From NCBI GenBank assembly GCA_026417495.1, contig JAOADD010000026.1, positions 1 to 38,157 of the forward strand: a stretch of DNA of 38,157 bases. Reading direction: 5' to 3'. A program made the position numbers and the translations under genes. This DNA comes from Ignavibacteria bacterium (lineage in GTDB: Bacteria; Bacteroidota; Ignavibacteria; Tepidaquicellales; Tepidaquicellaceae). The notes beneath the pieces are model-generated. The model saw nothing but the letters and a program-made list of their open reading frames with translations. It was not told the DNA's origin and made no database searches. How positions within the stretch are numbered: the stretch's first letter is position 1; every line of letters begins with the position of its first letter. Of the stretch, positions 8,574 through 18,202 are shown piece after piece.

Positions 8574-9554
8574 ATGAAAGCAGTAATTCCAGTTGCAGGA
8601 GAAGGGACAAGATTAAGACCGCATACTTTAACCAAACCAAAAGTACTTATGAATATAGCAGGGAAACCTATGATACATTACATAGTAGAACAATTAATTA
8701 ATGATAACCTTGTATCTGAAATAATTTTGATAACAGGTGCAATGAGTGAAATGATAGAGAAATATTTAAGGAAAGAGTTTAATTTCAAGTTCACATTTAT
8801 AAAACAAGAAAAACCATTAGGACTTGGACATGCAGTTTTTTGCGCCAAAACAGCTTTTAGAGATGAATCAATTTTGATTATTCTGGGTGATACTCTCTTT
8901 GATATACCGCTAAAAGAGATGATTTCAAATAATTATTCAGTTATAGGTGTCAAACCAGTTGAAGACCCGAGACGATTTGGAGTTGTTGAGACAGATAATA
9001 ATGGATTTATAATAAAATTTGTAGAAAAACCAGCATCTCCTGAAGTATCCCCTTCTAATAACGCAATTGTTGGTATATATAAAATAAATAATTCAAAACT
9101 CTTATTTGAAAGTTTGGAGTATATAATTGAGAGAAATATTAAAACAAGTAATGAATACCAATTAACTGATGCATTAAGTGAATATCTATCAAAAGGAGAA
9201 AAGATGATTACATTTAAAGTAGATAATTGGCTTGATTGTGGCAATAAAGAGAGTGTTCTTCAAACCAATGCATATTTATTAAGAAAAATGAACCTGGCAT
9301 ATAAAATAAAAGGTAGTTTAATCAAAGACTACTGTTATATTGGAAAAGATGTTAAAATTCATAATAGTATAATAGGAGAATATGTATCTATATCAGACAA
9401 TTGTATAATAGAGAATTCAATTATAGAAAATTCAATATTAGAAAAGAACTGCAAAATCGAAAATTCAATATTGAAAGACTCTCTAATAGGAGAGTATGCA
9501 AAGATTAGAGGACAAAAAAATGAATATAATATAGGAGACTATAGTGAGATTTAA
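8574..9554 (+). CDS. Sugar-1-phosphate nucleotidyltransferase with C-terminal beta-helix repeats
   Basis: 326 residues. The N-terminal Rossmann-like nucleotidyltransferase domain (about 1-235) has the signature G-E-G-T-R-L-R-P-H-T followed by TKPK (K23), then ILGDTLFD with the metal-binding aspartate, and VEKPASP. Such enzymes join NTP and a sugar-1-phosphate to make NDP-sugars for cell-surface glycans. The last 80 or so residues are isoleucine-rich hexapeptide repeats (IGKDVKI, IIGEYVSI, IIENSI, ILEKNC), a left-handed beta-helix as in glucose-1-phosphate thymidylyltransferase or mannose-1-phosphate guanylyltransferase relatives. Substrate and base are not decided by the sequence. It begins 4 bp after alaS and ends convergently with the DUF4190 gene. 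Confidence 0.88.
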   Translation: MKAVIPVAGEGTRLRPHTLTKPKVLMNIAGKPMIHYIVEQLINDNLVSEIILITGAMSEMIEKYLRKEFNFKFTFIKQEKPLGLGHAVFCAKTAFRDESILIILGDTLFDIPLKEMISNNYSVIGVKPVEDPRRFGVVETDNNGFIIKFVEKPASPEVSPSNNAIVGIYKINNSKLLFESLEYIIERNIKTSNEYQLTDALSEYLSKGEKMITFKVDNWLDCGNKESVLQTNAYLLRKMNLAYKIKGSLIKDYCYIGKDVKIHNSIIGEYVSISDNCIIENSIIENSILEKNCKIENSILKDSLIGEYAKIRGQKNEYNIGDYSEI

Positions 9555-9565
9555 AGAAATAAATT

Positions 9566-9886
9566 TCAACTTACTGAAACAAACGGGATAGTAAAAGCAA
9601 AAAACATAATAAGTATAACAATTATAATTATAGTTAAGAAAACAATTATTACATTAATAATTCCTAACCACATACCCGCCATAGCCATAGCTTTATTATC
9701 AGGAGATGACTTGTTTTCTTTAATATCGTTAAGTTCGCTTGCACCCAAAACCCAAGCAACAATTCCAAAAACTAAAGGGCAAACAAAATAAGATAATATT
9801 CCGAGTATTAATGAAATCAATGCTTTTGAGCTTGTTTCAGATTTACTTGTAGGGTAAGGAGGTTGTTGAGTATAGTTATTTTGCAT
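9566..9886 (-). CDS. DUF4190-type small membrane protein
   Basis: 106 residues. A short polar, Gln/Pro-rich N-terminus (about 1-20) precedes two hydrophobic segments (about 22-46 and 72-100). The pattern LGILSYFVCPLVFGIVAWVLG followed by AMAMAGMWLGIINV matches the DUF4190 family seen in many membrane proteins of unknown function. It lies 10 bp downstream of the BatA-like gene and is probably expressed with it. The function is unknown. The 11 bp separating it from the convergent nucleotidyltransferase gene hold no visible terminator. Confidence 0.8.
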   Translation of the reverse strand: MQNNYTQQPPYPTSKSETSSKALISLILGILSYFVCPLVFGIVAWVLGASELNDIKENKSSPDNKAMAMAGMWLGIINVIIVFLTIIIIVILIMFFAFTIPFVSVS

Positions 9887-9896
9887 TTTTGTTTTT

Positions 9897-11969
9897 TTAA
9901 AATTTCTTAAAAAATATTTTTACAAATAATATTTCAATTACAATCATCGCAATAGCAAGATATAAAAACAAATTTGTTAAATCTATTCCATTTCTATTTT
10001 TGAACAAGACTTCATCTAACTTAGCAGGATCTTCAATTATTTCATATTTTTCGATACCGTAAGATTTACAAACTGACTCTATCATCTTACTATCAGCAAA
10101 TTGCATATTACTTTCAGATGTATCAATATTTACGGTAATATATTGTGCATTCTTCTCTGATGAATCAGAAAAGTTGTACAAACCTGGTTTTTCCAAACCA
10201 CCAGTAGCTGAAAGAGAAACGAATCCTTTATTAAAATTATTACTTACAATTATATTTTTATTAGCATCATTAATAAAATTAAAATTGGATTTCAGGAAAA
10301 TGATTCCTGTTTTTCCAGAGATTAAATTATTGGAATAATTTTTATATGACAAATAATAAATTCCCTTTACAATTAAGACAGGAAAAATATTTTTTAATGG
10401 AAAATCAGACATTAATAAATCTGCAGAAACAGAATATAACAGCACGGGAGCGTAGATATCCCTTGATTCAGAGAGAAACGACTCTTCGTTATTTATTTTT
10501 ATAATAGGAGTAATTGCATCGGTTTTATTTAATTTAAAATACTTTGATATAAGGGGTGTTTCCTTGAGACTTAACTCAGAGTTTTCTTTGTCTTTAAATT
10601 TATATATACCATCGGTAATATAGTGATTCAATTCTGAAAATTTTAATCTAATATTCTCTTTATCATAAACATCAATAAGTTTTTCTATGGTAGAATTAGA
10701 AATTTCTTTTAACAACAAATTAAGATTATCTAAATTAGTGCTGACACTTGGGAAAATCATAATTCCACCACCATTTCTGTGATATTCTGCAATATATGAA
10801 ATTTCTTCTGAGCTTAAACTATTTTTATAATTTAAAATAAGTACATTATAATTATTAATATTCTTATCCACTTTATTTGATAGCGTAAAAGATACAATTT
10901 CCTTTTCTTGAACTGCATTATAAGATTGAATTGCTAATTTTAAATACTCTGAATACCTGTCACTTTCCGATAGAATAAAGACCTTTATACCATTTTGTAA
11001 ATTAGTTGCATAGTAAAATTTATTGTCTTTGATGATTTCATCATATGAATTATCAATATTTTGTAATTCAGTATAAATATAAAATTTATCAGTTTTAGTT
11101 GGTTTCAGATTAAAATCAATATTTTGAATTTCATTTGCATTGAATGATAAAAATTTCTCAAAAATCAAACTATCATTAAAGAAAATATTTAACTTTTTAT
11201 TAGATACTTGATTACTATTAAAATTCTTGACTCTAACTCTGAATTTCGATTCCGTAAACAAATCACTTATTCCTGATAAATTTTCAATTGATTGAATAGC
11301 AATATTTGCAGGTTGTCGTTTAAGGACAGGGATAAAGTATAAGTGTGAGCTTTTCAGAGGAGAATTCTCTTTAATTCTATAGGTCTCAGGTAAAAAATTA
11401 CGGTTCTGAAAATCTGATATTATGAATAATTCAGAAAAATTTTCTGGTGTTTTATTAAAAAGGTTTTCTGCTTCATCAAGCAGTTGTGGTATGTTGAAAG
11501 GAGTATATGATACTCTGTATATGTTAGTATCGTTAATGTTTTGTGTAAATTCAAGATTTGGACTTAAAATAAAAAAATAATCCGTCGAGTTATAATTTTT
11601 TTTGATGTTATTCAATACGTCTCTTCCAATCTCAACCAAATTTTTTCCTTGCTGAGAGACTTCCATACTAAATGAATTGTCAAATAAAATTACCGCTGTT
11701 TTCGTTTTAGTAGCATCACCATAACTTTCACTCTTGATAAAAGGTTTAGAAAATGAAAGTACAAGAAAAGTTATAATTAGAATTCTTATAATAAGCAGTA
11801 TTAATTCTTTTATTTTAATTTTATGAACCTGTTTTTCTTTTACTTCTTTTAAGAACATGAGAGAGCTAAATTCAATTTTAGTTGCTCTTTTGAAATTTAA
11901 TAAGTGAATAATTATAGGGATAAGCACAGCAAGTAATCCTAATAGCAATATTGGATTAAGAAAGGTCAT
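9897..11969 (-). CDS. BatA-like membrane protein with von Willebrand factor A domain
   Basis: 690 residues. The N-terminus (FLNPILLLGLLAVLIPIIIH) and a second helix at about 56-74 match the aerotolerance-regulator N-terminal domain (BatA). A von Willebrand A domain follows, with metal-site motif D97-x-S99-x-S101 (DNSFS), so divalent-metal-dependent binding to a partner is likely. A large central periplasmic-type region with beta-rich segments ends in a C-terminal helix (about 666-688). This architecture is common in Bacteroidota, often beside moxR and other bat genes, but here it is followed only by the DUF4190 gene. Its biochemical role is not established. Confidence 0.82.
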   Translation of the reverse strand: MTFLNPILLLGLLAVLIPIIIHLLNFKRATKIEFSSLMFLKEVKEKQVHKIKIKELILLIIRILIITFLVLSFSKPFIKSESYGDATKTKTAVILFDNSFSMEVSQQGKNLVEIGRDVLNNIKKNYNSTDYFFILSPNLEFTQNINDTNIYRVSYTPFNIPQLLDEAENLFNKTPENFSELFIISDFQNRNFLPETYRIKENSPLKSSHLYFIPVLKRQPANIAIQSIENLSGISDLFTESKFRVRVKNFNSNQVSNKKLNIFFNDSLIFEKFLSFNANEIQNIDFNLKPTKTDKFYIYTELQNIDNSYDEIIKDNKFYYATNLQNGIKVFILSESDRYSEYLKLAIQSYNAVQEKEIVSFTLSNKVDKNINNYNVLILNYKNSLSSEEISYIAEYHRNGGGIMIFPSVSTNLDNLNLLLKEISNSTIEKLIDVYDKENIRLKFSELNHYITDGIYKFKDKENSELSLKETPLISKYFKLNKTDAITPIIKINNEESFLSESRDIYAPVLLYSVSADLLMSDFPLKNIFPVLIVKGIYYLSYKNYSNNLISGKTGIIFLKSNFNFINDANKNIIVSNNFNKGFVSLSATGGLEKPGLYNFSDSSEKNAQYITVNIDTSESNMQFADSKMIESVCKSYGIEKYEIIEDPAKLDEVLFKNRNGIDLTNLFLYLAIAMIVIEILFVKIFFKKF

Positions 11970-12059
11970 AAGTTTAGATAATTAAATTTATTGTTTTTAC
12001 AATATTAACACAGTATTTTAGATAAAATAATCAAGTATAAAATTATATTAAATGATTTT

Positions 12060-12704
12060 ATGAGAAAAAATAAACAAAGAGGAATTATATTTTTAAATGG
12101 ATATATACCAGAAGAAAAAATCTATAAATATTTTATCAAGGGTAAGTGCTATATCATTTTTGCAGATGGTGCAGCAAACTTAATGCGAAAAAGTAAAATA
12201 CTACCAGATGTAATTTTAGGAGATCTCGATTCTGCTACAATGGAAACGCTTAAATACTATTTAAAGAGAAATGTTTTAGTAATGAAATTTACTGAGCAAG
12301 AGACAACCGATTTTGAAAAATCACTTTTGCATCTTGAAGAAAAAGGGATAAGAGAAATTTATGTTTTTGGTTTTATGAGTTTGAGACCAGACCACAGTTT
12401 GAATAATTTTAGCATAATGAAAAGGTATTACAAAAAAATGGATATTTATTTTGTCGATAGTGAATACATAACAAACTTCATAAAAAATAAAATAAGGTTT
12501 GAATATAAAGTCAATGAGGTTATTTCACTATTACCATTCCCTTATGCGAAAGGGATAAAAACAAAAGGTCTACAATACCCACTCAATAATGAAGACTTAA
12601 TACTTGGGATAAGAGAAGGAACTTTAAATTATTCTAATACAAAAAAAGTAGAGATAAGTTTTATAGATGGAGATTTACTTTTATTCAGAAAGCATTTCTT
12701 ATAA
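12060..12704 (+). CDS. thiN: Thiamine pyrophosphokinase
   Basis: This enzyme transfers pyrophosphate from ATP to thiamine, making thiamine pyrophosphate directly (salvage). At 214 residues it is the normal length. Motifs in order are ADGAAN (35-40), PDVILGDLDS (49-58) with the metal/ATP-binding aspartates, ETTDFEK (81-87) and LRPDHSLNN (108-116). In the last motif the usual Gly-Gly before Arg is replaced by Ser-Leu, a mild deviation. It is the first gene of a probable three-gene operon, and the symporter gene starts 6 bp after its stop. The 90 bp upstream contain no recognisable TPP riboswitch. The symbol follows the Bacillus name for this activity. Confidence 0.9.
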   Translation: MRKNKQRGIIFLNGYIPEEKIYKYFIKGKCYIIFADGAANLMRKSKILPDVILGDLDSATMETLKYYLKRNVLVMKFTEQETTDFEKSLLHLEEKGIREIYVFGFMSLRPDHSLNNFSIMKRYYKKMDIYFVDSEYITNFIKNKIRFEYKVNEVISLLPFPYAKGIKTKGLQYPLNNEDLILGIREGTLNYSNTKKVEISFIDGDLLLFRKHFL

Positions 12705-12710
12705 AACAAT

Positions 12711-14132
12711 ATGAACTATATTAATTTCGGTATAGGCGATTATATAATAGTAATAATTTATTTTATAATCTGCGTATATTTAGGGACATCAACAAAGAGA
12801 ACTGATGGTAATTTAACAGACTATTTAGTTGCTGGTAGAACGATAACTCTACCAGCTTTTGTTGCAACATTAGTATCAACTTTCTATGGTGGAATTCTTG
12901 GAGTAGGAGAATTTACATTTAGATATGGTATTTCAAGTTGGTTACTAAACGCTCTCCCCTATTATATATTCATATTAATATTTGCATTCTTTTTTGCTGA
13001 AAAAATCAGGAAATCAGAATTAAGAACTATACCTGAAAAACTGGAAATTTCATTTGGTAAAAAAGTTAGTCTAATTGGTTCAATATTTATATTCTTTCTT
13101 ACTACACCCGCACCATATTTGTTTATGCTTGGAATATTAGTTCAAATGATTTTTGGGCTTGATTTATGGGTTGCAATGATTATCAGTCTTTTTGTTTCAA
13201 TAATATTCTTGTTTAGAGGTGGTTTGAAAGCAGATGTAAGAGTTAATATATTAGAATTTATCATAATGTTTGCAGGTTTCATGATGATCTTACCTTTTTG
13301 TTTCTTCAAATTAGGTGGAATCGAATATTTGAAAAACAATTTATCGGGAAACTATTTCTCTTTAACAGGTAATCATAGCACACTATATATTATAGTTTGG
13401 TTTTTTATTGGTTCATGGGCTCTTGTTGACCCATCTTTTCATCAAAGATGTTATGCAGCAAAAAGTGCAAAAGTTGCTAGAAATGGGGTACTTATATCCC
13501 TAATCTTCTGGATTTTATTTGATTTTCTTACTGTAACTACAGGTTTATATGCTGCATCTCATTTGAAAAATTTAAATAATCCAGTTGCAGCATATCCAGC
13601 ACTTGCAGATAGTATATTACCACAATTTTTAAAAGGCTTCTTTTTTACTTCACTACTTGCTACAATCATGTCTACTTTTCACTCGTACCTTTTCATATCC
13701 GCTACTACATTTGGAAATGACATTATGAAATCATTTCCTAAATTCGCTTCACGAACAAGTTATATAGATTTATCAAAAATAGGAATTGTAATTACATCCA
13801 TAATATCTTTCATAATACCATTTATAATTCCTTCTGTAGTTGAAATGTGGTATACAATAGGAACTCTTGTAATACCACCACTTTTAATATCGATATTATT
13901 TTCTTATTTTAAAAAAAATTATATCCAAAGAGGGTTTATTTTAGTTGCGATGATATCCTGTTTTTTTGTTTCATTATTTTGGTTTATCTACGGTAACTTG
14001 TTACAAACAGAAAAAACGCAAAAGTACCTTTTAGATTTAGAACCTTTATATCCAGGTTTAGCAGTAGGTATATTATTTATTTTAATTGGTTTAGTTATTA
14101 ATTTAGTAAAAAATGAAAAACAGGTTGTTTGA
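12711..14132 (+). CDS. Sodium:solute symporter family transporter (SSS)
   Basis: 473 residues with about 12-13 hydrophobic helices. The N-terminus (DYIIVIIYFIICVYLGTSTKR ... LTDYLVAGRTI) and the following ATLVSTFYGG are typical of the sodium/solute symporter family, which uses the sodium gradient to import sugars, amino acids, vitamins or other solutes. Family members cannot be assigned a substrate by eye. Its position, 6 bp after thiamine pyrophosphokinase and overlapping the patatin gene by 20 bp, shows co-expression. Uptake of thiamine or a precursor is therefore an attractive but untested inference. The last transmembrane helix (LYPGLAVGILFILIGLVI) is complete and the short tail is basic. 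Confidence 0.88.
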   Translation: MNYINFGIGDYIIVIIYFIICVYLGTSTKRTDGNLTDYLVAGRTITLPAFVATLVSTFYGGILGVGEFTFRYGISSWLLNALPYYIFILIFAFFFAEKIRKSELRTIPEKLEISFGKKVSLIGSIFIFFLTTPAPYLFMLGILVQMIFGLDLWVAMIISLFVSIIFLFRGGLKADVRVNILEFIIMFAGFMMILPFCFFKLGGIEYLKNNLSGNYFSLTGNHSTLYIIVWFFIGSWALVDPSFHQRCYAAKSAKVARNGVLISLIFWILFDFLTVTTGLYAASHLKNLNNPVAAYPALADSILPQFLKGFFFTSLLATIMSTFHSYLFISATTFGNDIMKSFPKFASRTSYIDLSKIGIVITSIISFIIPFIIPSVVEMWYTIGTLVIPPLLISILFSYFKKNYIQRGFILVAMISCFFVSLFWFIYGNLLQTEKTQKYLLDLEPLYPGLAVGILFILIGLVINLVKNEKQVV

Positions 14133-16863
14133 GAAAATATTGATATCATTATTATTAATTTTTTTTTGTAATATATTTAATGTAGCATATTCACAAATCA
14201 ATCCTGATAGTAATAAAACTGTACTTACATTACCTTTAAGGCCAAAAGAGAACTTTGATACAAACAGATTTAATATTTTTTCTAAAAAATATAATTTGAA
14301 GAAAGTAGCTCTTGTTTTAAGTGGAGGTGGAGCAAGAGGTTTTGCCCAAATAGGGGTATTAAAAGCACTTGAAAGAAGTGGAATTCAAATTGATATGATT
14401 GTAGGAACAAGCATTGGAGCTATTATAGGTGGATTATATTCATCAGGATATACTGCAAACGAACTTGATTCATTAGCAAGAAATATTAACTGGACAGAAA
14501 ATTTAAAATTAACAAACAAATATAATCGACAACAGCTTTTCCCAATACAAAAAAGTATTCAGGACAAAAGTATATTAACTGTTTCATTAGAAGGTTTAAA
14601 ACCTGTTATTCCCACTTCCCTGTCAAGTGGGCAACAAATTACTGAAATATTAAACACACTTTTTCTCAATTCTAGATATAGACCTAATTATGATTTCAGT
14701 AATATTAAATATAGATTTTTTTCAGTTGCAACAGATTTAAATAAAGGAACAAGGGAGGTATTATCAAATGGAAATATAACCGAATGCGTAAAAGCATCTT
14801 TTACATTTCCACTATTGTATACGCCAATGCAAATAAAAGGTAGATTGTTAATAGATGGAGGTTTAACAGCAAACATTCCTGTAGATGTTGCTTTTGAAAA
14901 TGGTGCTGATTATGTGATAACAGTTAATTCTACAAGTCCTTTAAAAACAGAAGAGGAATTAAAAGAGAACCCAATTAACACAGCAGATCAGATTGTTTCA
15001 ATAACAATGGCAAGATTAAACGAACAACAATTGAAGAAATCAAATTTCACTATAACTCCAGAAATAGGTAGGCACAATGCTGAAGACTTTTCAAATATAA
15101 ATTTTCTTATTAGTAAAGGAGAAGAATCCACATATTTAAGAATAGAAGAACTTAAAAAATCTTTAGATTCTCTAGAAGCAGCAGCATCTCCACAATTTAA
15201 TTATTTTATCATAAATCCAAAGGTAATTATAGACTCACCATTAATACCTGATAGTATTAAAACAGGAATAATTGCCTATCAAGAAAATAATTTTGTAAAA
15301 TATATTACCATAGAAAAGACTATGCGTAATTTATATGATCTTGGTTATTTTAGAGATGTAAAAGCAGAAATATTTAGGAAAGATGGTGAGCTAATTTTAA
15401 AATATGCATTTGAAGAAAATCCAATTTTAAAGTCAATAAAAACAAACTCAAAATACGGATTTTTAGATTCGACAATAAATGAATTTTCAAAAGCAAATTT
15501 GAATAAAATATTAAATTATAAGAAATTAGAAACCCTTTATGAAACATTGTTGGGACAATTAAAATCTCATGGATATAGTTCAATAGATATTACAAAATTT
15601 TATTTTAATTGGAGTGAAAGTATTTTAGAAATAGAATTTGATAATGGACTTATTAATAATATAATCGTTACAGGAAATATAACCACGAAAAAGGAAATGA
15701 TATTATCTGAACTAACAATTAATAATCAAAGACCAATAACAGAAAACCAAATATTAAATGATCTAAGGAATTTATACAGCCTTAATTTATTCACACAGTT
15801 AACTTTCAACATCTTGAACACAGGTAATAGTAAAGATTTAACCATAAATTTAGTAGAAAAGAGTTCAAAAACTTTAAGTCTAGCTTTAAGAGCTGATAAT
15901 GAGAGGAACCTTCAAGCTTTTGTAGATATAAGAGACCAGAATGTATTTGGAACGGGAACTGAGATAGGACTATCATTAATTGGTGGCTTGCGTAATTTTG
16001 ATTTGAAGTTTGATATAAACAGGAACAAAATTTTTAAAACAGATTTCACATTTAATTTATCTGGATATTACACATTTGTTAATCACTATTTATATAGAGA
16101 AGATATCTCTAATAATTCATTTTCTATTACACAACTTGGTGAATATAGAAATATAAAATTTGGAGCCAGTTTACTGGTAGGCACACAGTTGGAAAAGATA
16201 GGAACAGTATACTCGCAAATATCAATAGAAAATTTTAAAACGAAAAATATAAGTAATACAAATTTTGACTTCGAAACAAGAGTTTTCAAATTAAAATTTG
16301 GTGGAAAAATTGATACGCAAGATGAATATCCCTTTCCAAATCAAGGTACAATTATAGAATATTATTATGAAACAGCACAAAATCAATTAAGAGGTTCTGA
16401 AGCTTACTCAAAACTGTATTTGGATTTTGAACATTATTTTGCAATAGATAAGTCATTATCCTTAAAACCAAAGTTCTTGTTTGCATTTGCAGATAATGCA
16501 ACTCCTTTAAATGATTGGTTTTTTATGGGAGGAGAAAATAATTTTATGGGTATGGTGGAAGATGAAATCTCAGGAAGACAATTATTTATCTCATCACTTG
16601 AATTTAGATACAAACTCCCATTTAAAATATTCTTTGATACATACTTGTCATACAGATATGATTTAGGAAGAATTTGGAATAATACCTCCGATATTAAACT
16701 AATAGATTTAAGACATGGAATGGGACTTTCTGCAATTTTTAGTACTCCGCTTGGAAAAGCGAGTTTTTCATTTGGAAAATGTTTTTATATTAATGAAGGA
16801 ATCGAGAATAATTTGGTCTGGGGACCAAATACATTTTATTTTACAATAGGATATGATTTATAA
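14113..16863 (+). CDS. Patatin-like phospholipase fused to POTRA and Omp85 barrel
   Basis: 916 residues. A signal peptide (1-28, ending AYSQ) leads into a patatin lipase domain at about 65-260. The oxyanion motif is GGGARGF, the nucleophile is S100 in GTSIG, and D248 in DGG completes the Ser-Asp dyad. POTRA-like segments follow (about 375-590, for example LINNIIVTGNITTKKEMILSE), then a C-terminal Omp85/BamA-like barrel ending in a beta-strand (FYFTIGYDL). This resembles the PlpD/type Vd arrangement, in which the barrel places the lipase at or outside the outer membrane. Whether the lipase is released here is unknown. It overlaps the symporter gene by 20 bp, so it is the third gene of that operon. 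Confidence 0.92.
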   Translation: MKNRLFEKILISLLLIFFCNIFNVAYSQINPDSNKTVLTLPLRPKENFDTNRFNIFSKKYNLKKVALVLSGGGARGFAQIGVLKALERSGIQIDMIVGTSIGAIIGGLYSSGYTANELDSLARNINWTENLKLTNKYNRQQLFPIQKSIQDKSILTVSLEGLKPVIPTSLSSGQQITEILNTLFLNSRYRPNYDFSNIKYRFFSVATDLNKGTREVLSNGNITECVKASFTFPLLYTPMQIKGRLLIDGGLTANIPVDVAFENGADYVITVNSTSPLKTEEELKENPINTADQIVSITMARLNEQQLKKSNFTITPEIGRHNAEDFSNINFLISKGEESTYLRIEELKKSLDSLEAAASPQFNYFIINPKVIIDSPLIPDSIKTGIIAYQENNFVKYITIEKTMRNLYDLGYFRDVKAEIFRKDGELILKYAFEENPILKSIKTNSKYGFLDSTINEFSKANLNKILNYKKLETLYETLLGQLKSHGYSSIDITKFYFNWSESILEIEFDNGLINNIIVTGNITTKKEMILSELTINNQRPITENQILNDLRNLYSLNLFTQLTFNILNTGNSKDLTINLVEKSSKTLSLALRADNERNLQAFVDIRDQNVFGTGTEIGLSLIGGLRNFDLKFDINRNKIFKTDFTFNLSGYYTFVNHYLYREDISNNSFSITQLGEYRNIKFGASLLVGTQLEKIGTVYSQISIENFKTKNISNTNFDFETRVFKLKFGGKIDTQDEYPFPNQGTIIEYYYETAQNQLRGSEAYSKLYLDFEHYFAIDKSLSLKPKFLFAFADNATPLNDWFFMGGENNFMGMVEDEISGRQLFISSLEFRYKLPFKIFFDTYLSYRYDLGRIWNNTSDIKLIDLRHGMGLSAIFSTPLGKASFSFGKCFYINEGIENNLVWGPNTFYFTIGYDL

Positions 16864-16909
16864 TTATTATTTTTTAAATTTAAATCTAAAAAATTAAAAT
16901 AATAAACAT

Positions 16910-18202
16910 ATGATATCACGATACACACTACCAGCAATGGCAAAAATTTGGACAGATGAGAATAAATTTAAAATCTGGCTTGATATCGAAATACTAATAT
17001 GCGAAGCATTAGCAAAAGAAGGTAAAATTCCATTAAAATCTCTGAATAATATCAAAAGAAAAGCAAAATTCGATATAAATAGAATAAATGAACTTGAGAA
17101 AGTAATAAAGCATGATGTAATTGCTTTTCTAACTAATGTAGCTGAAAATGTTGGACCTGATTCAAGATTTATTCACATTGGAATAACAAGCTCTGATATC
17201 CTTGATACAACATTAGCGGTTCAAATGAAACAAGCAGGAGAAATTATTTTGAAGGATTTAAATTTATTGAAACAGGTTTTGAAGGAGAAGGCAAAAAAAT
17301 ATAAATATTTACCACAGATTGGTAGAACTCATGGAGTCCATGCAGAACCAATTACACTTGGGCTTAAATTTGCTAATTGGTACGATGAAGTGAATAGAAA
17401 TATAGAAAGAATGAAAACAGCAATAGATGTTTCCAGTGTAGGTATGATATCGGGAGCTGTCGGAACATATAGTTATCTTTCCCCAAAGATCGAGGAATAT
17501 GTATGTAGAAAACTAAAATTGAAACCATGTAAAATATCTTCTCAGATAATTTCTAGAGACATACACTGTCAATATATTAACACACTTGCAATTATAGGGA
17601 CAACTTTGGAAAAAATAGCACTGGAAATAAGGCATCTTCAACGTACTGAGGTTTTAGAATTAGAAGAAAGTTTCACAAAAGGTCAAAAAGGTTCTTCTGC
17701 AATGCCACACAAAAAGAATCCAATAACAGCTGAGCAGATATGTGGGTTGGCAAGAATATTACGTGCAAATACAATACCTGCTTTAGAAAATGTAGCATTA
17801 TGGCACGAGAGGGATATATCACACTCTTCAGCAGAAAGAGTTATATTCCCAGATTCTACCATATTATTAGATTATACTTTAAATAAAACAGTTAATTTAC
17901 TTAAATATATAGTAGTTAATAAAAATAATATAAGTAATAATTTAAGCCTATTAAAAGGACTGTATAACTCGCAATATGTGATGCTAAAATTAACTGAAAA
18001 GGGATTAACAAGAGAAGAATCATATAAAATAGTGCAAGATATCGCTATGAAATGCTGGAATGAAAATCTAGATTTTAAAAATGAAATTTACAGTAATAAA
18101 AAAATAAGGGAATATCTTTCAGAAAATGAATTAAATGATATATTTGATTTAAAAAGGTTTTTTAAAAATATTGATTATATTTATTCTCGGTTAAATTTAT
18201 AA
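16910..18202 (+). CDS. purB: Adenylosuccinate lyase
   Basis: Cleaves fumarate from adenylosuccinate and from SAICAR in purine synthesis. At 430 residues it is the usual length. The fumarase/aspartase superfamily signature [11 protein letters not shown] is at 261-271 and carries the catalytic serine loop. [10 protein letters not shown] (from 138) includes the catalytic-region histidine H141. TSSDILDT in the N-terminal half is also typical. The 46-bp AT-rich gap after the patatin gene shows no GC-rich terminator, so read-through is possible. The 3' end overlaps the convergent lexA gene by 6 bp. Confidence 0.97.
   Translation: MISRYTLPAMAKIWTDENKFKIWLDIEILICEALAKEGKIPLKSLNNIKRKAKFDINRINELEKVIKHDVIAFLTNVAENVGPDSRFIHIGITSSDILDTTLAVQMKQAGEIILKDLNLLKQVLKEKAKKYKYLPQIGRTHGVHAEPITLGLKFANWYDEVNRNIERMKTAIDVSSVGMISGAVGTYSYLSPKIEEYVCRKLKLKPCKISSQIISRDIHCQYINTLAIIGTTLEKIALEIRHLQRTEVLELEESFTKGQKGSSAMPHKKNPITAEQICGLARILRANTIPALENVALWHERDISHSSAERVIFPDSTILLDYTLNKTVNLLKYIVVNKNNISNNLSLLKGLYNSQYVMLKLTEKGLTREESYKIVQDIAMKCWNENLDFKNEIYSNKKIREYLSENELNDIFDLKRFFKNIDYIYSRLNL

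Noticed and set aside
9350-9500. Short near-identical repeats (AATTCAATAT-like) near the end of the nucleotidyltransferase gene
   Set aside because: They are explained by the hexapeptide beta-helix repeats in the protein and are not a separate DNA repeat or CRISPR.
11970-12059. Possible TPP riboswitch ahead of thiamine pyrophosphokinase
   Set aside because: Neither the CTGAGA nor the ACCTGAT-type conserved segments are present.
16864-16909. AT-only inverted repeat between the patatin gene and purB
   Set aside because: The stem has no GC pairs and would be too weak for an intrinsic terminator.
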